This document shows positions 22,440 through 34,569 of a stretch of DNA of 64,000 nt, piece after piece; position 1 is the first letter of the stretch, and every line of letters begins with the position of its first letter. Position numbers and translations under genes: made by a program. A model generated the notes under the pieces. That model did not search any database, was not told where the DNA came from, and was given only the letters and a program-made list of their open reading frames with translations. This DNA comes from Parasteatoda lunata (taxonomy: Eukaryota > Arthropoda > Arachnida > Araneae > Theridiidae), in NCBI GenBank assembly GCA_949128135.1, contig OX421975.1:60615357-60679356 (forward strand). Direction: 5' to 3'.

Positions 22440-25159
22440 ACTACATTATGAATGATTAAAAACAAAAACAGAATCATTACGCATTGAGCCTTCTAAATTG
22501 TTGGCAAAATTACCTGAAAATATGAAAAGTTTAGTTTATCTGAAAGCATTTTGCAGAATTCGGAACAGTTGGCTTGTCTGATTATGTTCGCATTTGAAAA
22601 GTCTAACGAGAAATAGTGTAAAAGTCGGTGTCTCATTTAAGGTGCATCAGGCAATCTCTGATATATCATGATAACATCTGTCCCCACAAGGAAATCATAC
22701 AGACTGAATATTCTAGACGGTATATGTGACAGTAATTTCCCCGATTAATCATATTTATTTCAACGCTGTTTTCTAGTTGTCATTTATTTCAGTGAATTAG
22801 TTTCAAAATAATACTTATGATAATATCATTCCAAAAGGAGGAAAATGAAAATTTCTCACCACAGGGAAAGTGAGAACAAGCATGAAAAGGAGGCTTTAGG
22901 CAGGAAGAGCAATTGAAAACCTTGATCCAATTTCTTAAGCTCTGAGAAAGTTCATCACCTATGTCTTCTTAACCGAAGCACTTTCCCTAGCGCTGATTCG
23001 AGAACCCTTAGGGCCATTGTAAAATGGATCATTGGGAAAGTTAAATGTCTGATAATATTTCTTCCCTACAACAAGTTTTCTAAATTGATTGACACTAGGG
23101 TAATAAGATAATTGTTAATAAAATTCCAACAAAACGTTTTGCTGTATCAGAAATCTATCGCGGCTTGAAAGTGGAACAGGGAAATTGTATCAGTTTACTT
23201 TATTTTCCTAATAAGTATTCATATTTTCAATCATTTTTTGTTTTTGTGACTTATTACTGTCTCCTAATAAGGCATTCAATTATGTAGTATTTTTGTCAAC
23301 GTTAACAAAATGTTAGCTTTTTTCAAGAAACTAGAGCGATTTTAATTTTTCTGGTCCCATCTTAACATATATATCTTCCGTAGAAGGAAACACGGGTATG
23401 ACTTATGTGCCTTGTCTAAAAAGTACGATGGGACACATATGTTCCAACCCCTCCTTAATTGCTGAATAATTAATTTCTATTTCATTTCGACAGAATATTG
23501 CTACTTTTACCTTATTTAAATTCGTGATCTGTCTTTTTTATCAACAAAAAAAATCAAAAAAAGACTGTACACCAAATAAATATTATAAAAATAAAAAATA
23601 AAAAAACTTCTTAGTTTCATGTCTACGTGATATTCATAAAAATTGTTTTCATTTATTAACAACTGAGCATCTTCAAATTCAAAAATAAGCGAAATAAATA
23701 ATCACATATTACTGTGATTATTAAGCAAGAAACCAAAAACAAATATTATTTTAAAATATTCAAAAGTATAAAAGTAGAAGTTTAAAAAAGTAAACGGTAA
23801 GTTTTGATACTTTTTCTATAAATATATATGATTAATATTATTAATTCTTTAAAACATAATATAGTGATTATTAATCAAATATAAATGTAAGTTTTACACA
23901 AATGGAACCGCCTTTAGATTTTTATATATTTTAAGCAAACATTATGAGAAAATTTTTTAAATTGGTAACTACGTAGCGAGAAAGTTACATACTTTGAACT
24001 ATTTATATCTACCAAAAATATGATTAATTCGAATATATTAGTGTGAAGTCGATGCTAACTTTATAAAACTTTCATTAATCTTGGGAAGAATCACTTTTGA
24101 AACATATATATGTATATAGGTTTTTCAGATCGTGGTTTTCCGTCATTTGGTGATGCACTCAAATGGGTTTGTGGAGGTTAAATAGTTTAAGTAAGAGCTG
24201 TATAACCCATAAGAAATTTTTTTCCATAGTTACGTTAATATTAATAATTTTGCTTGTAATTTTCTGATTACAGAAGTTTAGGTTTCGTGAATTGCTTACT
24301 TTCGTATAACCATTTCTTCATAACTACGAAACAGCGTTGACGAAAATTGCACTGAATATTTTACTATACTATGTTTGAGCTTTACTTTCATTGATTACCA
24401 GTTTAAGTACAGTACTGAAATAAAAAACGGCATTTGGGATAAACTAAAATTTAAAAAAAAACAACATGAATAGTCCAAACAAATTATAACTATTAAATTA
24501 AAAATTTATTGAAAGCTCACAAAACAATAAGTCTTGTAACCAGAACTGCCACTTCTATATATTTTTTTTTCAAAATATAAAAGATGAAGAGGTAGATTAT
24601 AAAAAACCTAAGATTTCAGAATTCCTGTTAATTTTGCCAATATTTTAAAATCCTCATCTGGAGAGAGTGCCATTTCATGTAAATTTTTGAATCATTTACA
24701 TGCAGTGATGTGGAAACTAACATTATTACAAATCATATTTACAAAACAAAGAATCATATATTAAGACATAACCTTAACTACCATTAGAAGAATTCTAATT
24801 CTAATTAACTACCATTAGAAGAATTCATTCCGAAAAGCGTAGAGTTAGTAGCCCTTAGTAACTAATCTAAATCGGACCCCGATTATTTTAAACCTCTGTA
24901 GTTTTATTTTAAAATCAAACTAAAAATTAATAATAATGATGGAAAGAGTTTTTAGTGAAAATAATTCCGAAAACGTGATTCCTTCGTAAATCATTTTTAT
25001 GATATTTATACTGTTGTAGTTATCAATGCATTTCCCCTCTCTGTAATTAACTGATAAGAGGAAAAAAGTTTTTTCCACCACTTTTAATTTATTTAAAATA
25101 AATGTAATAATAGTTTCATAAGCGACGCTGGCGTCAATTTAAATTCAAAAATCAGAACC
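22440..25159. other. Non-coding AT-rich stretch
   Basis: No gene recognised. A short tandem duplication (TAACTACCATTAGAAGAATTC twice) lies near 24775-24830. A MITE-like right end (GGAACAGTTGGCTTGTCTG) is near 22561. Confidence 0.5.
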
Positions 25160-25172
25160 AAATACGTACGTG

Positions 25173-25221
25173 TAAGGGCCGCAAGGCCTCAGATGCCCAG
25201 TTCCACTAAAACGAACGAACG
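25173..25221 (+). mobile_element. 49-bp retrotransposon 3'-end insertion with 13-bp TSD
   Basis: Forty-nine bases ending GCCCAGTTCCACTAAAACGA and CGAA repeats match the terminus at 8795-8846. AAATACGTACGTG is duplicated exactly on both sides (25160-25172, 25222-25234). This is an extremely short, 5'-truncated insertion of the (AACG)n-tailed LINE family. Confidence 0.85.
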
Positions 25222-25936
25222 AAATACGTACGTGCCAATTTTTCCGAATCTTCCGGAAGATGTTATTGCTACAATTAATCTCGTATCCACTTTTAAGCAT
25301 TCGAACTCGATTCTTGTTTTAATGAATTAGACTTAAAATTAAGTTGACTACCGTTACGTTTAAATAATTTAAACATAAATATTCAACCAATCGTTACGCT
25401 TTAAATTTCAACGGATGAAATATAAACGTTATGTCTGCTTAAAATTTTAATACAAATTTCAATTCGAATTCATTTTATTACTACTAGATAAAGGTATCCT
25501 TAACACTAGGTTTACGAGACGCGTCATTTTGACGCATTTCGAATTTTATAAGGAAAATTACAAAACCCGTTTGCATTTTTATTTCATCTCTTGTAATGAC
25601 TTTTATCCATTGATCGAGGTAAATATATATTGAAGTCTATTTCCATCAAAAGCGTTGAAATATTGAAATTCTCTTTGTGGTAGACCTATCTCTACGGATA
25701 TGCGTCAATTTGACGCAATCATAATTTAGACAAAATTATGAGTAAACATGCAAACATCTCATCAATAATAAATAGGAATGTATTGACAATGCTTCGATCC
25801 GTTATCTCAAATGAAACAAGCGATTAACAACTGTTGGCGATAAGCAATAATAGAAAGAACAAACGCAGAATGTCAATTGATGTCAGATTTTGAAGGTTTC
25901 AGTTGCTTAGTTCGAGTATTGAAAAATAAAATACTA

Positions 25937-26100
25937 TCAAATCAATACCTCTGGGGGTACTGATCCAGGAGTTTCCTTGTCTTCTGGATTGGTTCAAAAT
26001 TACAAAGCTACGGAGTTGAACATTAGTAGTCGTAAACCCATGAAATTGGGTCGGCTGTTCAACGACGGTTATAAAATAAAAATAAAAAATAAAAAAATAA
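25937..26100 (+). mobile_element. 5'-truncated SINE, family A
   Basis: It carries the 3' part of the SINE seen at 11015-11405 (GATCCAGGAGTTTCCTTGTC, then TCGGCTGTTCAACGACGG, then ATAAAA repeats). AATAAAATACTA flanks it at 25925-25936 and 26101-26112. The 5' boundary is less certain because the first 20 bases have diverged. Confidence 0.75.
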
Positions 26101-26189
26101 AATAAAATACTAGAATATTTCATAAATATATATCTCATATTTTCATTTTTTTTCTTCTTATTGTATACAATTACACTGCTTTCTAAGTG

Positions 26190-26421
26190 CAGAGATGCCA
26201 ACTGTTCCGGACACGCCAAAATAATTTTTAAAAAAACGGTAATTAACTAAGTACATTTTGCAAATATAAAGTGATGAATTATATAAGCCTACGAATTATT
26301 TAGAAATAGTGGTGGATAAAAATCTGCTTGAAAATTTTGAATTTATTTAATCAAGAATCGCAATTTATAAACTACCACTTTAAAATGTATATTTGCTGTC
26401 CGGAGAAAGTTGGCATCACTG
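26190..26421. mobile_element. MITE, CAGAGATGCC family
   Basis: Left end CAGAGATGCCAACTGTTCCG; right end is the inverse, GAAAGTTGGCATCACTG. The flanking hexamers are TAAGTG (26184-26189) and CAAGTG (26422-26427), a 6-bp duplication with one change. It is nested within the piggyBac-like element. Confidence 0.75.
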
Positions 26422-26512
26422 CAAGTGCTGTTATATGTATTCGTTCATGCGTCAAGTTGACGCGTGTTCGTAGAGATAGGTGTATAAGAAACGTCCGTAA
26501 ACCTAGTGTTAA

Positions 26513-27754
26513 AGAGCGTAATATTACCAAAAGCCGTTAAAAGTTTAACTCTGATCGAAAAGTGGTATCACTGATCGAAAATTAATATATTTAACTATAA
26601 AAATACTTTATTGATTATTTTTAGAAAAACAAATGATTTGCCTTAACATTCTTTACCATAATTAACCATTAACTTAACTTTTGTCGCTTCGACCTTTCAA
26701 ATTTACATAATGACGTAGCGAAAGCATAATAAATTCATGAAAAATACTTAAATTACTGCAATTTGAGTGTTACCTAAGCTTACTCATAGATTTTCAATAG
26801 CTATTAGCAGTTTTTATATCACAGATCAAAAATCAATAAATTTAACTATAAAAAAATTAACATATTATTTTTAGAAAAATAATAATTTGCTTTTATTTTT
26901 AAAGCCGGTTTCTAAAAAAAAAACCTTATTAAAGAATTATTCTATCATTATACTTATAAAGCACGGGTCATCGGGTTACAAACAAGGAAGTTTTATTTAA
27001 GAATTTTGCGGACAATATCCACTCTATTCTTCTGTAAATGATTTTTCGACAATGACCCTTTTTTCGAATCTTCCCATAGTGTTCCCCCTTCTTATATTTC
27101 GCTGGCGATATCTTCGATTTAAATAATATCTTATGTAATACAACACGAACCAGAAGCTTAGGGATAACTTAACGGGTAGATTAATGGTTGTCATTGATTT
27201 GAAAGCAGATGAATTGTTCATGGATGTTAGAAACATATTTTTTAGAGGAAAGAATAATAAAAGTTTGAAGATGTATGAAGGATAATAGGTTGTATAAATA
27301 AACAACATTTGAGGTCAATGAACGGAATGAAGTTTAAACTTTAATGCTTTTCGAAAAAAAAAATTCTAATATATTTGAAATATTTACGACTTCCTGCCAA
27401 GTCATTTTTCCAAAGATGAATTGTGAAACCAATTTTTTTCCACTAAACATTAATTAGTTTTTTTTTAAATGATAAATAATATCTTTTCAGTCAATCACAA
27501 GCAATTTTTTCCCATTTATGAATGATAAAAATTTAATTGCAGATTTAGCAATCTCGAAGTTACATCGATTCACAATATTTAAGGGGGTAGAGAAATATCA
27601 TTTTAATAAGTAAATGTCTTTAAAATTTCAACAGCACTTTAACCGTTTACCTGCCAGACTCACTCTCTGCAATAATGAGAAAAGTGCCTTTATAAAAATA
27701 TTATAACACATATGTGATTAAATTAGTTATTTTATTTTTTTCAGCTAATATTGG
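26513..27754. other. Non-coding AT-rich stretch
   Basis: No gene recognised. The - strand ORF at 27024-27308 is hydrophobic and low-complexity, with no identifiable domain. Confidence 0.45.
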
Positions 27755-27830
27755 ATTCAACCTTTTGCACTCCGAGTACTTTAAAATGCTGTTTGAACTA
27801 ATATAAGCATTTAATCATTTAAAATTCTTA

Positions 27831-28456
27831 CTTTACTTTATTTAACAAAAGCTGGGCACCTGGGCCGCGCAGAAGACCCATATCCCATTCATCATGAAAT
27901 GACAGAAAATTAAATAATCATATAAACAGTTTGTACACTGAGTCTCTGGAGTGATTGATATTGTAGAGCAAGTACCTTGCTTGTTTAACTGAAAATAAAA
28001 GTGAAATTAATTCTAAGCAACTTGCTGTAGTAAAGATGGCTGTGAATTTATTGTCAACATGAGGTATCAGGTTCGTATTTCAAGGCTGGTATTGTAGTTG
28101 AGGTTGTAATCTATTGATGTTTTGAACTATTGCTACGAACTATTGATGTAAGAGTTGGAGATTTTTTATTTATGTTGGTAGTTTTGGTATGAGGCGTCAG
28201 AGATGAAGTGTGCAGCTATAGGTCAAAGGTTTTTGTCTTTTTTAAAGTTTTCAAATTTAAATATTTTGTCGAAGTTAGCTGTAGTGCAGTTGATTGCTTT
28301 GTCGTAAAAGTCTGCCTTAAGTTTGTAAATATACTTAGAGAGAGTCGGGATTTTAAGGTCTTTGTGGATGTTTGAGTTTCTAATGAACCATCTGGCACAG
28401 GTGATTTTACGGAGCATTTTGTTTTGGCACTGGTTCAGTTTCTTCATAAGATGGCG
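27831..28456 (-). mobile_element. 5'-truncated Jockey-like LINE with RT C-terminus, 14-bp TSD
   Basis: On the - strand it begins inside the reverse transcriptase C-terminus (NQCQNKMLRKITCARWFIRN, then DLKIPTLSKYIYKLKADFYD) and continues through the 3' UTR to GGCCCAGGTGCCCAGCTTTT and an A-rich tail. ATTTAAAATTCTTA is found at both boundaries (27817-27830, 28457-28470). It lacks endonuclease and palm domains and is dead on arrival. The best-preserved of the three copies of this family in the window. Confidence 0.9.
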
Positions 28457-28470
28457 ATTTAAAATTCTTA

Positions 28471-30299
28471 AAATAATGTGATTACTAATTATTAAATTTT
28501 GTAATTTTAGAGTGGTGACTATTGGGAGCTCCTCAGAGGTGACATCAGTGTGCAAATGGTTAAAACTTTAATAACTAAATTATTTCAGAATGTAACACTT
28601 ATTATTTTATTATCAGAATTAGATTGACATGACTGCCTTATATATCTAATACAAATGCATACACTGAAGAAGTTGATTTTCCAGTAATTTTCCAGTGGAT
28701 AAAAGTAGATGTTCTAAAGAAGGAACTTCGATGTTGCAGTATTCGTCTCAAAATTTTTATATAGATTTTTTTTATTTAAAATTGCTGTGGTGTTCAAAAT
28801 TATTTTTAGTCAAATATTAATGCACAGATTTTGTTACATTCTAAATAGAAACATTTTTTTCCGGCAAAAAAAAAAAAAAAAGCGGAGAAATTGGGGTTGA
28901 ATGTGATAATAACTATAATTATCTAATTAATAATCAGTAAATAGATGAAACGGAAAAATGATTGCGTTACAGCAACTTTGTTTATTAAATAAAGTTGAAG
29001 AAGCAATCAAGCAAATAAAATGAGAACAATTATTTGAATTAATTTGTTTGTCTGCTTAAAATAAATCTAAGTAGGTGGGGCACTTGTTTTCCAGAAGGAG
29101 AATAGGAATTCTTTTTTTTTTTTTTTTTTTTTTTTTTTTCAACAGAGAAAACGTTTTCCTCGCTTAAGATTTCTTTATTCGGGTTATCTTCTCTAAAGAT
29201 GATGGATAACCTTCGAATTAATGAATTTATTCCAAGTAAAATGTTTGAATATTTATTGCTATTAATGGCGGTACCTATTTTAGCGCGCGAGTCTGAATAA
29301 CAAAGAAAGGAAGGAAAAAAAAAACCTTGGAAAAAATGGGTCTTCGTTAAAATATTAATAAATGTTTCGCGGTTATCTAAAGATTAAAAAATTCTTTCAC
29401 GTTACGAAAATAACGATAGCGAAGCTGGTGATAATGTAACGGGCTTAAATAATAAAACATGTTTCCCTTTTAAAATTGATCAAACCTTTGCGTTAAGGAC
29501 TTCTAAAATATGCAGCGTTTTGTGACTAATCAGGTAAACGCTCCCTTGCTTTTGCTAATATGCAACATTTCTCAATTACTTTTTATTTGCTAGTAGTGAG
29601 TTGGTTGGATCATACTCGGATCATACATATCAGTAATATGAGTATTTTTATTGAATAATTACGCTTTTGTTATGCCATTAATGTTGATAAAATTAACATT
29701 TCTAAAAGAAAATTGCTGTAACAAATTTTTGTATCTTTAATGGCGGTACCTATTTTAGCGCACTTTGATTTTGAGATGCTAACTAAATTATGAAAAGTAA
29801 CAAAATAATGATTAATTGAGACAATTGTAAAATAAAGGAAAAGTAAAATAATGAAAAAGCTATTTACAAATTCCACCATAGTCATACAAGCAAGCCTTTT
29901 ACCCAATTTTAAGATTTTTTTTTTTAAATAAGATTTTTCGTTTTCTGGGTGATGTGTTTTTTTACATTCTTTTTTTTTAAATACATTTTTACAATTTTTT
30001 TCTTTCAATAAGTAACTATTTATATTTTTATGCTCAAATTTTTAGTTTCCATAACTTAAATGACAAAATGATAATAGTGTTTTGCGATATCAACCTCCTG
30101 AAATGCAACTGAATCCACTGGGGATACATATTCGTCATGTAAACATGGGTTCCACCACTATTCCGAGATAACCTTAAGCACTCATGAATTTCTTTTTCTT
30201 ATAAGTTTTCTTCAAAATGCTGACGGCAATTTGCAATGATTTTTCAATAACCCTAAAACGTATAAAGCTGATAAAAATGGATGAGGAATTAAATGTGAA
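28471..30299. other. Non-coding; homopolymer runs and a 25-bp direct repeat
   Basis: A long T run lies at about 29111-29139. The 25-mer beginning TTAATGGCGGTACC and ending TTTAGCGC occurs at 29262-29286 and again at 29737-29761. No gene supported; the 112-codon - strand ORF at 29670-30008 is low complexity. Confidence 0.5.
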
Positions 30300-30309
30300 C
30301 AATAAAATA

Positions 30310-30830
30310 GACTAAAAACCAAAACAAATTTTTAAAACTTTTGGTGTATCCCTCCGTTTATGTTATACTGGAAGACGTTTAAATAGGCTTAATATTCTGA
30401 GAGATTTATTTATTGGGATTTGTATTTAAATATTACTCACAATTTCTCCATTCATAAGAGTTGTTTGTAATTTATTAATTCCGAAATGTTGTGAGCCATA
30501 AATAAATTTAAGAAAATGAACATCGACATAAATAAAGCGTTATCTCTTATTTGGCTATTTTTGTATAAAATATCACCATTTGGTTTTATTTTGGTACAAT
30601 AGTATTTTGTGGAGTTGTCCAAATTCATTTATAGTTGTCCGAATCCATTTGTAGTTCTCCAATTCGTTTATTTGACCAAATTTGCTTGTAGTTAAATTGA
30701 AAGAACGCTTTTATTGAAAACACTACAAATATAATAATATTGGATTTCAATTTTTTTCAAGCTTTAACATAAGAATAAATCCGAAAAAGAATCCCGGAAG
30801 TCTAAAGACAAAGTTTAACATAGCGCCACC
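30310..30830. repeat. Dispersed repeat (copy 1 of 2)
   Basis: Shares ordered blocks with 45340-45850, including GTGTATCCCTCCG/TATTCCTCCG, AGGCTTAATATTCT, CCATTCATA-GAGTT, AATTTAAGAAAA, GTTATCTCTTATTTGGCTAT and a CGGAAGT right end. About 500 bp, non-coding, unclassified. Confidence 0.7.
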
Positions 30831-32331
30831 TGTGCTGATACTATTACTCATCCATGTATGCAAATGCCTCAATATTTTAAAAATCATACGTAAAATATTT
30901 CCCTTAATTTTAACTAATATCATTTTACATCATTTGAAAGCTTATGCTCGTCTTAAAATACTTCTTAAATTATAATTTGTAAAGCCGGAAAAAAACACAG
31001 ATGAAAAGGTGATATTGACAGTTCGATTTCCTTTTGATTCCATAAAAACAGCTTTGAGAGACAACAAATATTTCCAAATTCAGTCATCTACAACTAATAT
31101 CCCTATCAGGTATCGAATTCAAAGGAGTTGTATGACAAATTGATCGAAATCACCCAACCCTATCCCATAAACTTGTAGAGAGATTTCTTCATTTCACTGG
31201 CGATCTTCAATTTAGAATTAAACAACTCAACTTGCGTGTTCATATCTTACATGTCACTCGGATTTCCTAGCATTTGGTCATTTATGGTCAATCTGTGGAC
31301 AGCTAGAGAATTTATTTTTTCCTCGAGTATTTATTATTGTTATGCTCTAGAAACCAGATATTACAATGTATGTGTTTTAAAGATATTTTTACGAGTGGCA
31401 CTATTCTTTCTTTCTTAATCTTGGGTAAAGAAAATTATGATTTCTGAACTTAGTATTGCGTTTTAAGTACTTCATGAGGATTTAAATTTAATTATTCTTG
31501 AAAAACAATGGCAATTATTGTTTTGTATAATAACTAAAGTCTGTGTTTAAATTTAATTGATGAATTCATTTTAAACAATTAACGTTTCTGGTCATGCAAT
31601 AACTCTTCTGTCCTTCTTTATCAATATTAAATGGGGAAATTAGTCTATTCTTCTATTACCTAATATTCCTAATTATAATTGAACATGCAACCCGGATATT
31701 CTTTTTAGTATTAGACTATTAGAAATCAATAATTCTCACTGACACGAAATCGGAACAAGAAAGGTATCAATTGAAAGTAAATTGTAGCATACGATTATTA
31801 CATTCGATTTTTAAAAAAAATGTAAGCAATTTATTTAAAAATGCAACAAGATAACTTCTTTTACAAAACTAACTATGTAAAACTAAATAAATATAATATA
31901 TATAATTATACATCGTAATAAAAGGAAATTGCTTTAGTAACTAAAAATATCTCTGTTTTTCCAAATCTAAAAAAAAATATTACATTTTTTTATAGATTTG
32001 AAATAATTTCTAACGCAAAAATCATTGAAACATCCTTGAATCAGTTATTTTCGTTTTCGTTCGATAATTATTTTTCTTTTTCTTTGAAGTTAGAATCATC
32101 AATAGTTGCAGCAACAAGTAGTCGTCCTTCAATCGCAACCCGTCTTCAAACATTCAATAAATAAAGAGGTTATAGCATAAATTGAAGTACTAAATTAATG
32201 CTTTCTTTGGGCGTTTTTGCAACAAAGGCATACATTTAGAAGCTTTTTTGTTCATTCCATTTATTAAATTCTAACAACTTCGTCAAGATGAAAGAAAATG
32301 CTTTGTTTTAGATTTAGAACATTTTAAACTC

Positions 32332-32374
<43 letters not shown>

Positions 32375-32571
32375 AGATTCTTGGAAAGTAAATCCTTCGA
32401 AGCTTTTGTTTTACAACTTCAATACCTTCGCCTTTAAACAGTAAAATCTTTTTTTTTTTTTTAAATTAAAAATGCAGCAGTTTTGACATAATTTACTGTT
32501 TAGCTCGATTTCACCAGCCGCAATCTAGAAAACATGGAAGAAAAGCAATAAAAGGTTTACTCCCCTTTACC
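30831..32571. other. Non-coding; long poly-T
   Basis: A T run of nearly 40 bases lies at about 32334-32373. No gene or element was recognised. Confidence 0.5.
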
Positions 32572-32767
32572 CCTTGACATATCATTAAACACTTAAAACT
32601 CTTAACTGTGCGGAATTACTAATTTCTTGATGTAGAAATGATCTTTTATTGCACTGTAAACAAAAATTCTCAACGGAATGTTGTTTGAAGACGTCTGATA
32701 CACGTCAATTATTGCTTTGACATAAGAAACGATTGACGTCTCCCAGACGTCTTCGTATGTCAAGGGG
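32572..32767. mobile_element. Short TTAA-type MITE with inverted termini
   Basis: The left end ACCCCTTGACATA is inverted on the right as TATGTCAAGGGGT, followed by TAA, giving TTTA on the left and TTAA on the right as possible degraded piggyBac-like target sites. The interior has further palindromes (GAAGACGTCTG ... CCAGACGTCTTC). Non-coding. Confidence 0.55.
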
Positions 32768-32829
32768 TTAATAATAATTTCCCTTTTCGTATAGTTTCGT
32801 ATAGTTTCGTATAAGTCGTATGTCTAAAA

Positions 32830-32905
32830 TTTAACTATTCGACCGATTTCGTTTAAATTCTATATTTTATCATTTAAAATTATATACTTTAATAGATGTA
32901 AAAAA
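32830..32905 (+). repeat. Dispersed repeat piece
   Basis: AACTATTCGACCGATTTCG and the following 40 bases are a diverged inverse copy of about 20880-20965. Confidence 0.5.
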
Positions 32906-33030
32906 AAATCATATAAGAAGCGTGTTTGAATAGTAAATATCGTTTTAGGAACTCTCACTTAATAAATGTTTTTTCCGATGTATGTATTTCTCCAAAAATG
33001 TATTTTTTTCATGAAAAAGCAATTTTTCAG

Positions 33031-33320
33031 CTATTTTTCTACATAGTTAGCGGTATAATTCAGACATTTGTCATAAGAAAATAACAACTTGCCTTCATTC
33101 TCTAAAAAGAAATACGCCACGCCGCAACCAAAAATAACCCCTGCCTACTGAAACGGTACTACAGTTTTTGTGTTGTTATCGCTGTCAAAGAACTTCTCCA
33201 AAATCAAGCTTTATGTTCAAGAATAAATGGTAGTCTGAAGGTGCGAAGTCTGTTGTTTACGGCGGGTGATTGAACTGCTCCCAACCAGATTGTTGAATGA
33301 GGTGTTAAGTCTCGCCAGCA
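33031..33320 (-). pseudogene. Mariner transposase relic (C-terminus)
   Basis: Read on the - strand, broken frames give SGWEQFNHPP, a stop, then DFAPSDYHLFLNIKLDFG, and near the end CLNYTANYVEK before TAG. These match the C-terminal third of DD34D mariner transposases (the third catalytic Asp motif HPPYSPDLAPSDYHLF and the tail YDKCLN-GDYVEK). Several stops and frame shifts make it inactive. It belongs to a different mariner lineage from the intact copy at 46885, whose motif is PNDFFLF. Confidence 0.75.
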
Positions 33321-34566
33321 GAAAAACAACGTTTGATGTCATGAACGACCCTATTCGTGTTTCAACCATATTTTCCGTATTGCGGCTACCTCCCATATTT
33401 TACGGAATCCAAATCCTTAGAAAAAAGTAAGAAGAAAGAAGAGAAAGTATGTTTTAAGTCTGATTTCCTAAATTAAAATACCGCCTGCCAGCATACTTCA
33501 TGTTAGGCCATTAAAATTGAGTCAACATTATCGGATAAATATTTCACAAAAATTTCGAATGTTAGAATTTTTGTCTTGCTAACTCTCTACAACTGTGTAA
33601 GTTAACAGCTACGATGTAATAATACGTTAATACCATAAGAGTTTTTTTTTCTTTTCTCTTATATATATATATATATATTACTTTAATTAAAAGTTCTCCA
33701 AAACTTTTTCTTTTTTTTTGAAAATTATAAAAAACTGGTAACACAGCTAATCTATTTTAGAAATTTATCATGGAAAACAAAATATTCAAAACCATTTCTA
33801 TATTATTAATATTATCTATATTTTTTATCTGAACTTTAACAAAGGACATATTTTGAGACTAAAGTCATAGCTTAAAAATATGAAAAAAATTATAATGGCA
33901 CTTTTTACATTACTACATTTCATGATGTTACATTTTCACAACCATTCATCCAGAATGGGTAAAGATTAAATGTTTAGTAAAACACAGATATATTTTTCAG
34001 GAAAATAATAATAACAATAACACTTAGTTGTAAAATATGTTTTTAATTATCGAGTTTGACTTCTTTTCGTTACCATTGTGAAATTTTCCTAAAATCCTTG
34101 GAAACCCTGTGCATGGCTCAGAAGCCCATACGAATGAATAAAAATATTTCTATTTTTTCTCCTTATACGATATAAAGTAAGGCAAAAGAGAAAGTTATTC
34201 AACAATAAAGGTGTTAATCCGTGACCGCTTTCCCAAGAAATAAACAGGCCATTACATTTAAAAAAAGAAGAAAAGGATTCACCTAAGCTCTTTCATTCAC
34301 ACGAACAAAGGTGAATTCGAGAGAAAAAAGTGAAAGCGTGTATATGAAACCAACAAAACCTTTTTGAAAAATAAAACTGGAATGCGCTTAAATGAAGTTG
34401 AGATATGACTACTTAAAGAACTGAAATCTACTAGTCTGAATCCACCTGTTCTCTTAGTGAAAATAGACTATCTTTTCAAAAAGCATTATGACGTCATTTT
34501 ATATAATTGCGTCACTTTAAAGAAAGTATCAAATCACTCATATTTTGAGTTCCCATATTTTTAGTC
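33321..34566. other. Non-coding; TA microsatellite
   Basis: A short (TA)n lies at about 33660-33678. No gene seen. Confidence 0.5.
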
Positions 34567-34569
34567 TTA

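Larger units (their letters stand above)
25504..26508. mobile_element. Non-autonomous piggyBac-like element (TTAA ends)
   Basis: The termini CACTAGGTTTACG are inverted copies, each flanked by TTAA (25500-25503, 26509-26512), the piggyBac target signature. Subterminal palindromes of the form GCGTCAnnTTGACGC occur near 25521, 25703 and 26449, together with CCTATCTCTACG on the left and its inverse on the right. No transposase is present. A truncated SINE (25937-26100) and a MITE (26190-26421) are nested inside, which accounts for about 400 of the 1005 bp. Confidence 0.85.

Noticed and set aside
28216..28555. - strand ORFs of 60 and 110 codons as a host gene
   Set aside because: They are the C-terminal tail of a truncated Jockey-type LINE bounded by a 14-bp duplication; the longer one runs past the element into flanking DNA.
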